From contig NZ_JADYVX010000003.1 of assembly GCF_020194175.1 (NCBI RefSeq), forward strand, positions 62,001 to 126,000: a stretch of DNA of 64,000 nucleotides, given 5' to 3'. The notes under the pieces are model-generated. The model was not told the DNA's origin. It made no database searches and saw nothing but the letters and a program-made list of their open reading frames with translations. Each line of letters starts with the position of its first letter. Within the stretch, counting starts at the first letter, position 1. This document shows, in pieces, positions 43,074-52,018 of the stretch. Made by a program: the position numbers and the translations under genes. Origin of the DNA: Bradyrhizobium sp. BRP22. GTDB taxonomy: Bacteria > Pseudomonadota > Alphaproteobacteria > Rhizobiales > Xanthobacteraceae.

Positions 43074-45374
43074 ATGACCGTTCGCAAATCCATCCGTCCC
43101 TATCATCAGCCGGCCGGCGGATGGGGAGCGCTCAAGGCGTTGAGCGAGCACCTGATCGAGCAGCGCGTTCCGATCAAGGGCGCCACGACGCTGAGCCGGA
43201 TGAACCAGCCCGAAGGATTCGACTGTCCCGGTTGCGCCTGGCCGGACCCGAAACATACCTCGTCGTTCGAATTCTGCGAGAACGGCGCCAAGGCGGTGGC
43301 GTGGGAAGCGACGGCCAAGCGCTGCACGCCGGAGTTCTTTGCCGAGCACTCCGTCGCGGAATTGTCCGGCTGGAGCGACTACGATCTCGAAATGGTCGGA
43401 CGGCTCACCCATCCGATGGCCTATGATGCGGCAACCGATCGTTACCGCCCAGTAAGTTGGGAACAGGCGTTCGCGGTTATCGGGCATCATCTCAATGCGC
43501 TGCCCAACCCCAACATGGCCGAGTTCTACACCTCCGGCCGCACGTCGAATGAAGCCGCCTTCCTCTATCAGCTCTTCGTGCGCGAATATGGCACCAACAA
43601 TTTTCCCGATTGTTCGAACATGTGCCATGAGGCAACCAGCGTCGGCCTGCCGCAGTCGCTCGGGGTGGGCAAGGGCACCGTGCTGCTCGACGACTTCGAC
43701 AAGGCCGATTGCATCTTCATCTTCGGTCAGAATCCCGGCACCAACAGCCCGCGTATGATGACCAGCCTATGGAAGGCGTCACGCCGGGGTGCAGCGATCA
43801 TCTCCTTCAATCCGTTCCGCGAGCGCGCGCTGGAGCGCTTCCAGTATCCGCAGAATCCGATCGAGATGGCGACGTTGTCGGCGACCAAGATCAGTTCGCC
43901 GCTCTATCAGGTGCGCGTGGGCGGCGACATCGCCGCGCTCAAGGGCATCATGAAGGTCATGGTCGAGGAGGACGAGGCCGCGCGCGCAAGCGACAAGCCC
44001 GAGATCCTCGACTGGGATTTCATCCGCGGCCATACTGCCGGCATCGAACCGTTCATTGCGGATCTGAAGGCTGCGCAATGGCCTGATATCGAGCGGCAGT
44101 CCGGTCTGTCGCGCGAGGATCTCGAACATGCCGCACACGTCTATATGAAGGCCGAGCGCGCGATCATCGTCTATGGCATGGGCATCACCCAGCACAAGCG
44201 CGGCGCATGCAATGTGCAACAGCTCGCCAATCTCGCGCTTCTGCGCGGCCATATCGGACGCGAGGGCGCCGGCCTCTGTCCGGTGCGCGGCCACTCGAAC
44301 GTGCAGGGCGATCGCACCGTCGGCATCACCGAGGTGCCGACCCAGGAATTCCTTGACCGGCTGGAGCACCGGTTCGGCTTCAAGCCGCCGACCGCGCCCG
44401 GCCACAACGTGGTGACGGCGCTGGAGGCGATGCTTCGCGGCGAGGTGAAGGTGTTCGTCGCCATGGGCGGCAACTTCGCCGCGGCGATCCCGGACTGGCA
44501 GCAGACGCAGGCAGCGTTGCGCAATCTCGACCTCACCGTCCATGTCTCGACCAAGCTCAACCGCAGCCACCTGATCCACGGCCGGGATGCACTGATCCTG
44601 CCATGTCTCGGGCGCACCGAAATCGATATCCGGGCGACCGGGCCGCAATCGATCACGGTCGAGGACTCCATGTCGATGGTTCACGCCTCCGGCGGCCGCA
44701 ACAAACCGGCCTCCGAGCATCTCCTGAGCGAGCCGGCGATCATCGCAGGAATCGCGCGCGCCACCCTCGGTGACCGCAGCGTGGTGGACTGGGAGGCCTT
44801 TGTCGCCGACTATGATCGCATCCGCGATGCAATCGAGGACGTGTTCCCGATCTTCCAGGGCTACAACGCCCGCATCCGCGTGCCGGGTGGTTTCCATCTC
44901 ACCTCGACCGCGCGCGAGCGCATCTGGATGACGGCGTCGGGAAAAGCCAATTTCCTGCTGTTCGAAGGATTGGGCGAGGATACCTGCGAGAGCGATCCGG
45001 AGATGCTCTGGCTCAGCACCATCCGCAGCCATGATCAATACAACACGACGCTCTATTCGATGTCGGACCGTTATCGCGGCGTGTACGGCCAGCGTGATGT
45101 GGTGTTCCTGAACCAGCAGGAAATGCAGAAGCGCGGCCTTGCGGACGGCGACCGGGTCGATCTCGTCACGCTGTCGACGGACGGGATGGAGCGCAGCGTG
45201 CGCAATTTCCGCGTGGTCGGCTATTCCTTCCCGAACGGCTGCTGCGCGGCCTATTATCCCGAGACCAACCCGCTGGTGCCGCTCTATGCGCATGATCCCA
45301 TGAGCTTCACCCCATCGTCCAAGGGAATCCCGGTCCGGATCGTGCGTTCGGTGGCGGAAGCGCAACGCGACTGA
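43074..45374 (+). CDS. FdhF/YdeP-family molybdoenzyme
   Basis: 766 residues from ATG 43074 (MTVRKSIRPYHQ). A molybdopterin oxidoreductase of the YdeP branch. The iron-sulfur motif is reduced to Cys51, Cys54 (CPGC) and Cys68 in place of the usual four-Cys pattern. The Mo ligand is probably Cys184 in NFPDCSNMCHEATS, aligned with the selenocysteine of FdhF. FIFGQNPGTNSPR, LRGHIGREGAGLCPVRGHSN and VQGDR are pterin-binding segments. E. coli YdeP is tied to acid resistance; its reaction is not established. Placed beside an oxalate decarboxylase, use of formate is an attractive idea but not proven. The frame upstream to 42900 is not used. Confidence 0.92.
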   Translation: MTVRKSIRPYHQPAGGWGALKALSEHLIEQRVPIKGATTLSRMNQPEGFDCPGCAWPDPKHTSSFEFCENGAKAVAWEATAKRCTPEFFAEHSVAELSGWSDYDLEMVGRLTHPMAYDAATDRYRPVSWEQAFAVIGHHLNALPNPNMAEFYTSGRTSNEAAFLYQLFVREYGTNNFPDCSNMCHEATSVGLPQSLGVGKGTVLLDDFDKADCIFIFGQNPGTNSPRMMTSLWKASRRGAAIISFNPFRERALERFQYPQNPIEMATLSATKISSPLYQVRVGGDIAALKGIMKVMVEEDEAARASDKPEILDWDFIRGHTAGIEPFIADLKAAQWPDIERQSGLSREDLEHAAHVYMKAERAIIVYGMGITQHKRGACNVQQLANLALLRGHIGREGAGLCPVRGHSNVQGDRTVGITEVPTQEFLDRLEHRFGFKPPTAPGHNVVTALEAMLRGEVKVFVAMGGNFAAAIPDWQQTQAALRNLDLTVHVSTKLNRSHLIHGRDALILPCLGRTEIDIRATGPQSITVEDSMSMVHASGGRNKPASEHLLSEPAIIAGIARATLGDRSVVDWEAFVADYDRIRDAIEDVFPIFQGYNARIRVPGGFHLTSTARERIWMTASGKANFLLFEGLGEDTCESDPEMLWLSTIRSHDQYNTTLYSMSDRYRGVYGQRDVVFLNQQEMQKRGLADGDRVDLVTLSTDGMERSVRNFRVVGYSFPNGCCAAYYPETNPLVPLYAHDPMSFTPSSKGIPVRIVRSVAEAQRD

Positions 45375-45533
45375 CGACTACTTCCTCTCGCCGTTCTTAC
45401 GGGGAGAGGGTTGAGGTGAGGGGCTATTTCCACGAACACGGTGAGAGATGGAGTCCGCGGAGGCTCCCCCTCACCCGAAACTCAAGCTTCGCTTGAATTC
45501 CGACCCGCGAGCGGGGCGAGGTGGAAACCGCGG
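45375..45533. repeat. Intergenic repeat with hairpin between convergent genes
   Basis: CCTCTCGCCG (45384-45393) and CGGGGAGAGG (45400-45409) pair at 9 of 10 positions with a 6-nt loop, 10 bp after the ydeP-like stop. The following stretch (GTTGAGGTGAGGGGCTATTT and on to CTCAAGCTTCGCTTGA) looks like a dispersed Bradyrhizobium repeat. It probably serves as a transcript end for both strands. Confidence 0.55.
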
Positions 45534-45944
45534 TCAGGCGGCGGCACTCTCGTTCGCGCCGAACCGCTGCTCGAATTCCGCGACGTTGACGATGCCGCGG
45601 CGGTGGGTGCCCTCGCCGATCTTGCGTTCCTCGTTCCAGGCCTCGACGGCGAACAGGACATGCTTGGAATCGAATTCGATGAGGCGAGCGGTCGCGCGCA
45701 CAGTCTGGCCGATCGGGGTTGCCGCGAGATGACGCACGTTCACCTCCATGCCGACGCTGACAAATCCCTTCGGCAGCGCAGCCGAGATGGCGGCGCCCGC
45801 GGCGATTTCCATGTGCAGGATCATCATCGGCGTCGCATACACCCGCGGCATGCCTGGAACGAGATGTCCGACCGTCAGTTCCGGCGTCACGATGATCGTC
45901 GTCTCCGCGGTCATGTCGAGCTTCAATAGGTCGCGTGCATCCAT
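45534..45944 (-). CDS. FlK-like thioesterase
   Basis: 136 residues from ATG 45942-45944, a hot-dog-fold protein. ATPMMILHMEIAAG and GMEVNVRHLAATPIGQTV match the fluoroacetyl-CoA thioesterase-like family. Thr38, Glu46 and His72 keep exactly the spacing of the catalytic triad of Streptomyces FlK (Thr42, Glu50, His76). Most FlK-like proteins have unknown acyl-CoA substrates, so fluoroacetate is not implied. It begins 14 bp after the RND pump gene and is the last gene of that operon, an unusual partner for an efflux system. Confidence 0.88.
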   Translation of the reverse strand: MDARDLLKLDMTAETTIIVTPELTVGHLVPGMPRVYATPMMILHMEIAAGAAISAALPKGFVSVGMEVNVRHLAATPIGQTVRATARLIEFDSKHVLFAVEAWNEERKIGEGTHRRGIVNVAEFEQRFGANESAAA

Positions 45945-45958
45945 AGCTTTTCGATTCC

Positions 45959-48900
45959 TTATTCTGCAGCGGCGGCAGCCACTTTCTTGGCGCGCGGCTT
46001 GCCGATATTGCCGAGCCATTCGCCCAACCTGTCGAGATAGAGGTAGACCACCGGGGTCGTGTACAGGGTCAGGATCTGCGACAGCATCAGGCCGCCGACG
46101 ATGGTGTAGCCGAGCGGCTGGCGCAGCTCCGACCCGGTGCCGGTGCCGACCATCAGCGGCACGCCGCCGAGCAGCGCCGCCATGGTCGTCATCAGGATCG
46201 GCCGGAAGCGCATGGTGCAGGCGCGATAGATCGCCTCTTCCGGGCTCAGGCCCTCGTTGCGCTCGACCTCCAGCGCGAAGTCCACCAGCATGATGCCGTT
46301 CTTCTTGACGATCCCGATCAAGAGGATGATGCCGATGATGGCGATGACGGTGAGATCCATGTGCACCGCCATCAGCAGCAGCAACGCGCCGATGCCTGCC
46401 GAAGGCAGCGTCGACAGGATCGTGATCGGATGGATGAAGCTCTCATAGAGCACGCCAAGAATGATGTAGATGACGATCAGCGCCACCCCGATCAGGAGCG
46501 GAGTGCCCGACAGCGACGACTCGAAGGCCTGGGCGTTGCCCTGAAACGACGTCGCCAGCGACGCCGGCTTGCCAGTTTCCTTCTCGATGTTCTGGATGCC
46601 GGCCACCGCCTCGCCCAGCGACGCGCCGGGCTTGAGGTTGAAGGAGATGGTGACCGACGGAAACATGCTCTGATGGTTGATGAGGATCGGCGCCGGCTTG
46701 ATCTCGCTGTGCACGAGCTGGCTCAGCGGCACCTGCTGGCCGCTTGCGGAATTCACGTAGATGTCCTTCAGCGCCTCAGGTCCGTACTGGAAACTCGGAT
46801 AGACCTCCATCACGACATGGTACTGGTTCAGCGCCGTGAACATGGTCGACACGATCCGCTGGCCGAAGGCGTCATCCAGCGTGTTGTCGATGGTGGAGGG
46901 CAGGATGCCGAAGCTCGACGCCACCTCGCGGTTGACGGTGACATCCAGCATCGGCCCGGCGTTGGCCTGGTCGCTGGCGACGTCAGTGACGAAGGGCAGG
47001 CTTCTGATCCGTTCGAGGAAGATCGCCGACCAATGTGTCAGCTCGTCCGAATCCGCATCGGTCAGCGTGTACTGATATTGGGTCTTCGAGAGCCGCGCGC
47101 CGATGGTGATGTCCTGCGCGGCCTGCATGTAAAGGGTGATGCCCTGGATATGGGCGAGCTGTAGCCTCAGGCGGTTGATGATCTCGTCTGCGCTCGCCTT
47201 GCGCTGCGGCTTTGGCTTCAGCATGATGAAGATGCGGCCCTGATTGAGCGTCGCGGTCGGCCCGCCTGGCCCGATATAACTCGCGACCGAATCGATCGCG
47301 GGGTCCTTCAGCAGCGTGTCGACCAGCGCCTGTTGCCGCTCGGACATCGCCGGGAACGAGATATCCTGTGAGGCCTCGGTGATGCCGACGATCTGGCCAG
47401 TGTCTTCCTGCGGGAAGAAGCCTTTCGGAATGATGACGTAGAGATATCCAGTCAACGCGATCGTGCTCAGCATTACCATCAGCGTGATGAAGCGATGGCG
47501 CAGCACGACCTTCAGACCGCGGGCATAGAGCGCGAGCAGGGAATCGAAGCCCCACTCGAAAGCGAGATAGATCCTGCCATGCTTCTTGTGGCTGTCGTCC
47601 TTCAGGAGCCGCGAGCACATCATCGGCGTCAGCGTCAGCGAGATCACGAGCGACAATAGCAGCGAGGCGGTGATCGTGATCGCGAATTCCTGGAACAGCT
47701 TACCGACATAGCCGCCCATCAGGAACAGCGGGATGAACACCGCGATCAGCGACAGCGTGATGGAGACGATCGTGAATCCGATCTCGGCCGAACCCTTGAG
47801 AGCGGCCTGCATCGGCGTGAGGCCGCGCTCGAGATGGCGCACGATGTTCTCGATGACGACGACCGCGTCGTCGACAACGAAGCCGACCGCAATCGACAGC
47901 GCCATCAGCGACAGATTGTCGAGGCTGTAGCCGAGCACGTAGAGCACCGCGAAGGTGCCGATCAGCGACAGCGGAACGGTCACCGCCGGAATCACGGTCG
48001 CCCAGAGATTGCGCAGGAACAGGAAGATCACCATCACCACCAGTGCGACCGTCAGCATCAGCGTGAACTGGACGTCGGCGACGGCGGCGCGGATGGTGGT
48101 GGTACGATCGGCCGCGATCGTCACCTTGATCGCGGGCGGAATGGACGCCTGAAGCGTCGGCAGCAGCTTCTTGATGCGGCCCACGGTTTCGATGACGTTA
48201 GCCCCGGGCACTTGCTGAACTGCGAGGATGATCGCCGGCTGCTTGTCGTACCATCCAGCCAGCAGGTCGTTTTCGGGAGCCGCGATCGCTTTGCCGATAT
48301 CGCGGATGCGCACCGGAGAGCCGTTGCGGTAGGCGATGACAAGCGCGTCATACGCCTCGGGGTTGAGCAGCTGATCGTTGGTGTTGAGCGTGTAGGTCAC
48401 GCGCGGGCTGTTGAGCGTACCCTTGGCGAGGTCGACGTTGGCCCCGGAGATAACGCTGCGGACGTCCTCAAGGCTTATTCCCCGCGCCGCAAGCGCCTGC
48501 GGATTGACCTGAATGCGGATGGCAGGTTTCTGCTGACCGCCGATGCCGACCAGGCCCACGCCGGAAATTTGCGAGATCTTCGGCAGCAGGATGTTCTCGG
48601 CATAGGCATCGACCGTGGTCATCGGCAGCGAGTCCGAGGTCAGCGCGATCAGCATGATCGGCGTCTCGGCCGGGTTTACTTTCCGGATCGTCGGTGGATA
48701 GGGAATGTTCTGCGGCAGATAGGGGCTCGCGGCATTGATCGCCGAGAGCACGTCGACAGCCGCGCTGTCGACCGTGCGCGAAAGTTCGAACTGCACGACG
48801 ACCTGGGCGACGCCGAGCGCGCTCGACGACGTCAGCTGCGTGACGCCGGGAATCTGGCTCAGCTGCTGCTCGAGCGGCGTCGCCACGGAAGATGCGATCG

Positions 48901-49072
48901 TCTGCGGATCGGCGCCGGGCAATTGCGCCGAGATCTGGATCGTCGGGTAGTTGACATTCGGCAGTGCGCCGACCGGCAACAGCGGATAGGCAGCAAGCCC
49001 GCATAGCAACAGCCCGGCCATCAAGAGGACAGTCGCGATCGGCCGGGCGATGAACGGCGCCGAGAGATTCAT
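45959..49072 (-). CDS. RND efflux pump, inner-membrane subunit
   Basis: 1037 residues, the full length for AcrB/MdtBC-type transporters: twelve membrane helices and two large periplasmic loops. It starts FIARPIATVLLMAGLLLCG. The proton-relay Asp-Asp in TM4 is in VGFVVDDAVVVIENIVRH. GFFPQEDTGQIVG begins the second half and GIVKKNGIMLVDFA lies in TM10-11. It exports hydrophobic compounds with the fusion protein whose gene overlaps it by 4 bp. MdtB/MdtC-like features suggest exported amphiphiles rather than metals; the substrate is not known. Confidence 0.96.
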   Translation of the reverse strand: MNLSAPFIARPIATVLLMAGLLLCGLAAYPLLPVGALPNVNYPTIQISAQLPGADPQTIASSVATPLEQQLSQIPGVTQLTSSSALGVAQVVVQFELSRTVDSAAVDVLSAINAASPYLPQNIPYPPTIRKVNPAETPIMLIALTSDSLPMTTVDAYAENILLPKISQISGVGLVGIGGQQKPAIRIQVNPQALAARGISLEDVRSVISGANVDLAKGTLNSPRVTYTLNTNDQLLNPEAYDALVIAYRNGSPVRIRDIGKAIAAPENDLLAGWYDKQPAIILAVQQVPGANVIETVGRIKKLLPTLQASIPPAIKVTIAADRTTTIRAAVADVQFTLMLTVALVVMVIFLFLRNLWATVIPAVTVPLSLIGTFAVLYVLGYSLDNLSLMALSIAVGFVVDDAVVVIENIVRHLERGLTPMQAALKGSAEIGFTIVSITLSLIAVFIPLFLMGGYVGKLFQEFAITITASLLLSLVISLTLTPMMCSRLLKDDSHKKHGRIYLAFEWGFDSLLALYARGLKVVLRHRFITLMVMLSTIALTGYLYVIIPKGFFPQEDTGQIVGITEASQDISFPAMSERQQALVDTLLKDPAIDSVASYIGPGGPTATLNQGRIFIMLKPKPQRKASADEIINRLRLQLAHIQGITLYMQAAQDITIGARLSKTQYQYTLTDADSDELTHWSAIFLERIRSLPFVTDVASDQANAGPMLDVTVNREVASSFGILPSTIDNTLDDAFGQRIVSTMFTALNQYHVVMEVYPSFQYGPEALKDIYVNSASGQQVPLSQLVHSEIKPAPILINHQSMFPSVTISFNLKPGASLGEAVAGIQNIEKETGKPASLATSFQGNAQAFESSLSGTPLLIGVALIVIYIILGVLYESFIHPITILSTLPSAGIGALLLLMAVHMDLTVIAIIGIILLIGIVKKNGIMLVDFALEVERNEGLSPEEAIYRACTMRFRPILMTTMAALLGGVPLMVGTGTGSELRQPLGYTIVGGLMLSQILTLYTTPVVYLYLDRLGEWLGNIGKPRAKKVAAAAAE

Positions 49073-50244
49073 GGAATGGCCTTCTGCACCGAGCTTTGCA
49101 GGTCGGCCTCGGTCGCGGCCTTGCCGTGCAATTCCTTGACGCGGCTGCCCTGCTGCAGCCTGTACTGGCCATCGACCACGACGGTCTCGTTGGCCTTGAG
49201 GCCGTCATCGATCAGCGCCTGCCCCTGGCTGATCTGTCCGACCTTCACCGAGCGAAGCTGTGCGGTCCCATCCGGCGTCACCACGTAGACGTAGGAGCCG
49301 TTCTGGCCCTGCTGGACAGCGGAGGCGGCGATCGTCAGGCCATCCTTTTTGGTTTCAAGCAGCAGATTGACGTTGACGAGCTGGCCGGGCCAGAGCCGAT
49401 GCGCGGTATTCGGAAACTCGGCCTTGAGCTGGATGCTCCCGGTCGTCTGCACGATCTCGTTGTCGACCAGGAGCAGCTTGCCTTCGTCGAGCTTGATCTT
49501 GTTGTCCTGGCTGTAGGCGATCACCTTCAGCGGCCCCTTGGCCATCTCCTGCTGGATTCGCGGCAGATAGCTTTCCGGAAGCGTGAAGATCAGTGAAATC
49601 GGTTCGATCTGGGTGACGACCACGAGGCCGTTCGGATCGGTCGGGTGAATGATGTTGCCGACGTCGATCTGGCGCACGCCGGTCACACCGGGAATTGGCG
49701 AGGTCAAGCGCGTGTAGCTGAGCTGGATCTTGGCCTCATCGATCTGGGCCTGATCCGCCTTCACCGCGCTTTGCAGTTGCGCCACCTGCGCCTGCTGGGT
49801 CTGGACCAGTTGCGGGGTGGCATAGCCCTTGTTACCGAGCTGGGTGTAGCGCGACAGATTTGCCTGCGCGTTCTCTAGCTGCGCATTGTCGCGCCCGAGG
49901 TTCGCGGTCAGTTGCTCGATCTCCGCCTGATACGGCCGCGGATCGATCTGCGCCAGGAGATCTCCGGCCTTGACGGTCTGCCCTTCGACGAAGGTGATTT
50001 GGGTGATCTGTCCCTGGATCTGGCTGCGCACCACGTCGGTGTTGTAGGCGATCACCGTGCCGACGCCGCTGAGATAGATCGGAACCTCGCCGCTGGCAAC
50101 GGTCGCCGCGACCACCGGGATCGGCGCCGGCGCCTGCACTGCGGCCACAGGTTCCGCCGTCAGGGAGCGGTTGAAATACCAGAACCCGCTGCCCGCGAGC
50201 ACCACGAGCAGAGCGGCTACGGCGATTGCGATCTTTCGCTTCAC
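49069..50244 (-). CDS. RND membrane fusion protein
   Basis: 391 residues. N-terminal membrane anchor (about 5-24), then lipoyl halves (VRSQIQGQITQITFVEGQTV and LSYTRLTSPIPGVTGV), an alpha hairpin (about 105-165), beta-barrel and membrane-proximal domains (LWPGQLVNVNLLLETK, VVDGQYRLQQGSRV). It is the periplasmic adaptor for the adjacent pump; the overlap is ATGA. No TolC gene is in this operon; the one at 1353 is far away. Confidence 0.95.
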   Translation of the reverse strand: MKRKIAIAVAALLVVLAGSGFWYFNRSLTAEPVAAVQAPAPIPVVAATVASGEVPIYLSGVGTVIAYNTDVVRSQIQGQITQITFVEGQTVKAGDLLAQIDPRPYQAEIEQLTANLGRDNAQLENAQANLSRYTQLGNKGYATPQLVQTQQAQVAQLQSAVKADQAQIDEAKIQLSYTRLTSPIPGVTGVRQIDVGNIIHPTDPNGLVVVTQIEPISLIFTLPESYLPRIQQEMAKGPLKVIAYSQDNKIKLDEGKLLLVDNEIVQTTGSIQLKAEFPNTAHRLWPGQLVNVNLLLETKKDGLTIAASAVQQGQNGSYVYVVTPDGTAQLRSVKVGQISQGQALIDDGLKANETVVVDGQYRLQQGSRVKELHGKAATEADLQSSVQKAIP

Positions 50245-50269
50245 GGCATGCCTCGCAAATGTGTTTGCC

Positions 50270-50875
50270 TCAACAGCCGCCTGGCGCTGTTGTCATCATT
50301 GTCGCGCCATCGGCTGGGCAGGACGTCGCCTGTGAAGGCGAAGAACCGACCGGGGATGGCGCAGGTAATGGAAGCGACAGTGCCGGACTGAGGCCTGCAC
50401 TGCCCAGTTCGGTCGAACCCAAGGGAATTCCGATCGGCGCGACGGACGAGGATGTCGAAGTCGCGGGACGCGGGATGCTCGTCGCGCCGCGCGCGCCGCA
50501 ACCGGTCGATGAATTTCCCGACAGCCCTCCGCCGTCGAAGACCGCTCCGGGTTTGCCGGCGACGAAACAGTTCTCGTTTCCGAAACCGACATTGGCGCCG
50601 GATTGCGGCAGAGCCGGACTCGTGCCGGCTATTGCAAGTTCCGTCGATCCCAGCGGAACGCCTGCCGGATGAACCGCGGAGCTCGTTGCCGAGCCTGGCG
50701 GCGTGAGGTTCGGAAATGGTTGCACGCCAGGCGTCGCTGCCTGCGCACGTGCAGCTTCGAACGACATCGATTCAACGGCGGCGCACAGCGATGCGCAGGC
50801 GGCAAGTGCGGCAAGCAAGGACAGTCCTGACCTGCGTGAAAGCTGGTCTCGCCTTGATCGAAGCGGACCTGTCAT
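50270..50875 (-). CDS. Exported protein with internal repeats
   Basis: 201 residues. Signal peptide with a hydrophobic core LSLLAALAACASLCAA (18-33), cleaved near ARAQA. The mature chain is low-complexity, rich in Pro, Ser, Gly and Thr, and contains two copies of a motif: AGVPLGSTELAIAGTSPALP (71-90) and IGIPLGSTELGSAGLSPALS (148-167). Four cysteines occur after the signal (103, 126, 186, 201), the last at the very C-terminus. I recognise no domain. It is the first gene of the RND operon, 25 bp before the fusion protein gene, so it may act in the periplasm with the pump. Confidence 0.75.
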   Translation of the reverse strand: MTGPLRSRRDQLSRRSGLSLLAALAACASLCAAVESMSFEAARAQAATPGVQPFPNLTPPGSATSSAVHPAGVPLGSTELAIAGTSPALPQSGANVGFGNENCFVAGKPGAVFDGGGLSGNSSTGCGARGATSIPRPATSTSSSVAPIGIPLGSTELGSAGLSPALSLPLPAPSPVGSSPSQATSCPADGATMMTTAPGGC

Positions 50876-51180
50876 GGGGCGGCTCTCCGGAGGTTAAGCT
50901 CTCCGAAAAGTTACTTCGCGGCCTCCGTGACGGTATTTCAAGAACGCACGCCTCACCGCCCGGCGCACGCAGCAGATACCAAGGTATGACGTCCCTAGCC
51001 CACAATATACGTCTGCGAAAACGCCCGTAGGATGGAGCGCGCGGTGGTGCCCGATATTCTCCAACGCACGCGTCGGAATGTGGCCACTCCGCGGAGATGC
51101 TCAAGGAAGAGTGATCCTCGATTGGTAACGTGAAGCGGCCTTCCGGCGTACGGTCACCATGGCGATAGAGAGATGGTACC
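50876..51180. promoter_or_regulatory. Divergent promoter region, RND operon/AraC regulator
   Basis: 305 bp with no supported gene. It should hold the promoters of both directions and a site for the AraC regulator. GAGAGATGGTACC directly precedes the AraC ATG at 51181. I could not pick an operator by eye with confidence. Confidence 0.4.
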
Positions 51181-52002
51181 ATGCCGCAGATTCAGCTTCG
51201 ACGAGATGACAACGCTCACTTCAACGATCATCTGCCGGTTCACGCGACTGTCCATGAAAGATCGTCATCGCCAGCCGCAATGTCGCTGCCCAGCCATCCT
51301 GCCGTCGATGACAGCATGGCGTTTGCCTTTCAACGCCTGCACCTCGTGCTCGCGATTGCAGCGCAGGGTTATGCGGAGGGGAATGCCGCCGAGCGCGATG
51401 CGCTGCTGAACGCCGCCAACAGCCTCGACGTCTTCCGGCACAAGGCTGCGATCGAACGGCTGAAGGATCCCGTCATCAAATGCCTGTCTGATGCGCTGAC
51501 GGAAGCCAGGCAGGCCTACGACCGTCATGCCGGAATTCGCGCCGATGCGTTGCGGCTTGCCGTGGCCATCAGGCTGCTTGGCTTGCAGGCCGGGAACGGC
51601 TCGTCCATGGACGATGGATCTGTTTTCACTGCCCCCGCCGAGCAGCCGGTCGGGGGATTGCAGAAATGGCGCCTCAGGCGCGTTGCCGAATATGTCGAGA
51701 GCCATCTATCGAAGAAGATCACGCTGTCGGATCTGGCCGCCGTCGCGGGATTGAGCCGGATGCATTTCGCTTCGCAATTCCGGATCGCGACCGGCCTTCG
51801 GCCGCATGAATATCTACTGCGACAGCGCATCCGCCGTGCCGACGAACTGCTCCGACACACGACGATGACGATCGTCGAGGTTGCCCTGAGCGTCGGATTC
51901 CAGACCCAGGCGCATTTCACCACGGTGTTCAAGCGGATCGCCGGAAGCACTCCGGCCCAGTGGCGCAACACCCACTACGTCATCGGCCAGGGTTCCCAAT
52001 AA
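51181..52002 (+). CDS. AraC-family transcriptional regulator
   Basis: 273 residues; ATG 51181 is chosen, with in-frame ATG at 51280 possible. The C-terminal AraC domain (about 165-265) has two HTH units: ITLSDLAAVAGLSRMHFASQ and MTIVEVALSVGFQTQAHFTT, ending with GSTPAQWRNTHY. The N-terminal part has no cupin-like motif I recognise. It faces the RND operon across 305 bp and is its likely activator. Its C-terminal domain closely resembles that of the AraC regulator at 62759. Confidence 0.9.
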   Translation: MPQIQLRRDDNAHFNDHLPVHATVHERSSSPAAMSLPSHPAVDDSMAFAFQRLHLVLAIAAQGYAEGNAAERDALLNAANSLDVFRHKAAIERLKDPVIKCLSDALTEARQAYDRHAGIRADALRLAVAIRLLGLQAGNGSSMDDGSVFTAPAEQPVGGLQKWRLRRVAEYVESHLSKKITLSDLAAVAGLSRMHFASQFRIATGLRPHEYLLRQRIRRADELLRHTTMTIVEVALSVGFQTQAHFTTVFKRIAGSTPAQWRNTHYVIGQGSQ

Positions 52003-52018
52003 CGCTGCCTGCAACTGC

